Origin: JAAFJT01 sp043744275
GTDB lineage: Bacteria; Bacteroidota; Bacteroidia; Chitinophagales; Saprospiraceae
Direction of reading: 5' to 3'
Assembly (NCBI GenBank): GCA_043744275.1
Contig: JAYTUY010000130.1
Span: 1 to 21,833, forward strand
DNA: 21,833 nt
Shown here: positions 21,560-21,833 of the stretch, piece after piece
Layout of the letters: the number at the start of each line of letters is the position of its first letter
How positions within the stretch are numbered: the first letter of the stretch is position 1
Position numbers and translations under genes: made by a program
Notes under the pieces: model-generated
The model's input: only the letters and a program-made list of their open reading frames with translations
Told to the model about the DNA's origin: nothing
The model's database searches: none

Positions 21560-21601
21560 ACTGAGGGGGTATCTCGATTTTTTTTGAGATACCCCCTCAG
21601 T
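21560..21601. repeat. Perfect head-to-head pair of the ACTGAGGGG motif (hairpin)
   Basis: ACTGAGGGGGTATCTC (21560-21575) and its exact complement (21586-21601) flank a ten-base GATTTTTTTT loop. Two full motif copies in opposite orientation form the whole stem. It lies 44 bases beyond the stop of the small gene at 21646 and probably ends its transcript, although no T tail follows on that strand. Confidence 0.9.
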
Positions 21602-21645
21602 ATTTTGACTCTTTTCTATGGAGCAGGGACTTTACATGTATAGTA

Positions 21646-21807
21646 TTATTGTCCCACAGGTTTCAATTTACTTTCAGCAAGTTGTTTTTGAATATAAGCT
21701 TTCAATTCTACAAAAGTCATATTCTGAGTTTCAGAAGTGATTTTATCTCTTATTTCACGCATCATCTTGACAGCGTCATAAGTTTTTTCTTTTTTAGTCA
21801 TTTCCAT
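21646..21807 (-). CDS. Small antitoxin-like protein (53 residues)
   Basis: ATG at 21807 (or 21801) begins MEMTKKEKTYDAVKMMREIRDKI; TAA is at 21646-21648. The charged N-terminal half with the pattern KTYDAVKMMREIRDKI and the later MTFVELKAYIQKQL resembles short antitoxin-like proteins seen in Bacteroidota and Cyanobacteria beside PIN- or RelE-type toxins. No toxin gene follows on its strand within the next 400 bases, so any partner must lie beyond the window's right edge or is absent. Family assignment is from memory of the pattern and is uncertain, but the frame looks genuinely coding. Confidence 0.55.
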   Translation of the reverse strand: MEMTKKEKTYDAVKMMREIRDKITSETQNMTFVELKAYIQKQLAESKLKPVGQ

Positions 21808-21833
21808 AATTTATTAAATCTTTCGGACTTCTA

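Larger units (their letters stand above)
686..21601. repeat. Dispersed DNA-uptake-sequence-like motif family ATACTGAGGGG(G)T, 26 copies
   Basis: Exact 9-mer ACTGAGGGG on the plus strand starts at 686, 842, 2327, 3289, 3446, 5393, 6179, 6695, 8482, 8899, 11582, 11814, 12510, 14330, 14997, 15697, 18510 and 21560. On the minus strand (CCCCTCAGT) it starts at 10190, 12256, 13139, 16074, 17101, 18110 and 21593. A variant with one G fewer is at 19319. In 16 of 25 exact copies AT precedes the 9-mer, and in 22 of 25 T follows the G-run. The run has four Gs in 12 copies, five in nine, six in two and seven in two. Twenty lie in coding sequence and encode ILRG/VLRG/LLRG, TEG, PQY/PQS, PSV or PLS depending on frame. 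The rest lie in intergenic hairpins. Confidence 0.95.

Noticed and set aside
686..21601. ACTGAGGGG copies as insertion-sequence ends or phase-variation sites
   Set aside because: Most copies lie singly inside intact genes without target duplications or paired ends, in either orientation, so transposition does not explain them.
686..21601. ACTGAGGGG as a restriction site or KOPS-like polar sequence
   Set aside because: It is non-palindromic and strongly enriched, whereas restriction sites tend to be avoided. Both orientations occur (18 plus, 7 minus), so polarity is at most partial in this window. Whole-genome skew would be needed to close this.

Overview
The window looks like chromosomal DNA from a Bacteroidota (Bacteroidetes) bacterium. 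It is AT-rich. A tRNA-Phe sits behind an exact Bacteroidetes-type promoter (TTTG, 19 bases, TACCTTTG). Genes have no obvious Shine-Dalgarno sites, lipoproteins carry short 'ASC' lipoboxes, and the his genes, DapD and the BNR-repeat protein resemble Bacteroidota families. I cannot name the genus.

Layout. 1-965: the end of an unknown gene and a SAM methyltransferase. 962-3935 (minus strand): a LysE-type exporter, an MFS transporter and an MtfA-like protein that has lost its zinc motif. 4088-4160: tRNA-Phe. 4236-9585 (plus strand): a histidine/lysine biosynthesis block made of a leader peptide with three consecutive His codons and a classical attenuator, hisG, hisD, a GNAT acetyltransferase, hisC and dapD. 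Two insertion-like repeat elements interrupt it, one between attenuator and hisG and one between the GNAT gene and hisC. 9656-15522 (minus strand): a redox region with a ferredoxin-reductase-like flavoprotein, a membrane polyferredoxin, an FAD/NAD oxidoreductase, an outer-membrane barrel and two tandem DM13-type lipoproteins, each with its own promoter and terminator. A third copy of that promoter drives no gene and ends at a terminator about 120 nt later, so it may make a small RNA. 16041-19280: a large exported BNR/VPS10-like beta-propeller protein. 19407-21182 (minus strand): a HEPN-domain protein that may be an accessory or defence gene. 21646-21807: a 53-residue antitoxin-like protein.

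The most striking signal is not a gene. The 9-mer ACTGAGGGG (extended consensus ATACTGAGGGG(G)T) occurs 25 times exactly and once with one G missing, on both strands, about once per 0.87 kb. Under one exact copy is expected by chance. Twenty copies lie inside genes and use all five reading frames that avoid the built-in TGA stop. The other copies all lie in intergenic hairpins, several of them terminators, including one perfect head-to-head pair. The density, presence in coding DNA and placement in terminator hairpins resemble the DNA uptake sequences of Neisseriaceae and Pasteurellaceae. I know of none described in Bacteroidota. A Chi-like or chromosome-organising role is also possible. The longest stretch without the motif (2.2 kb) spans the HEPN gene, as expected if that gene arrived recently.
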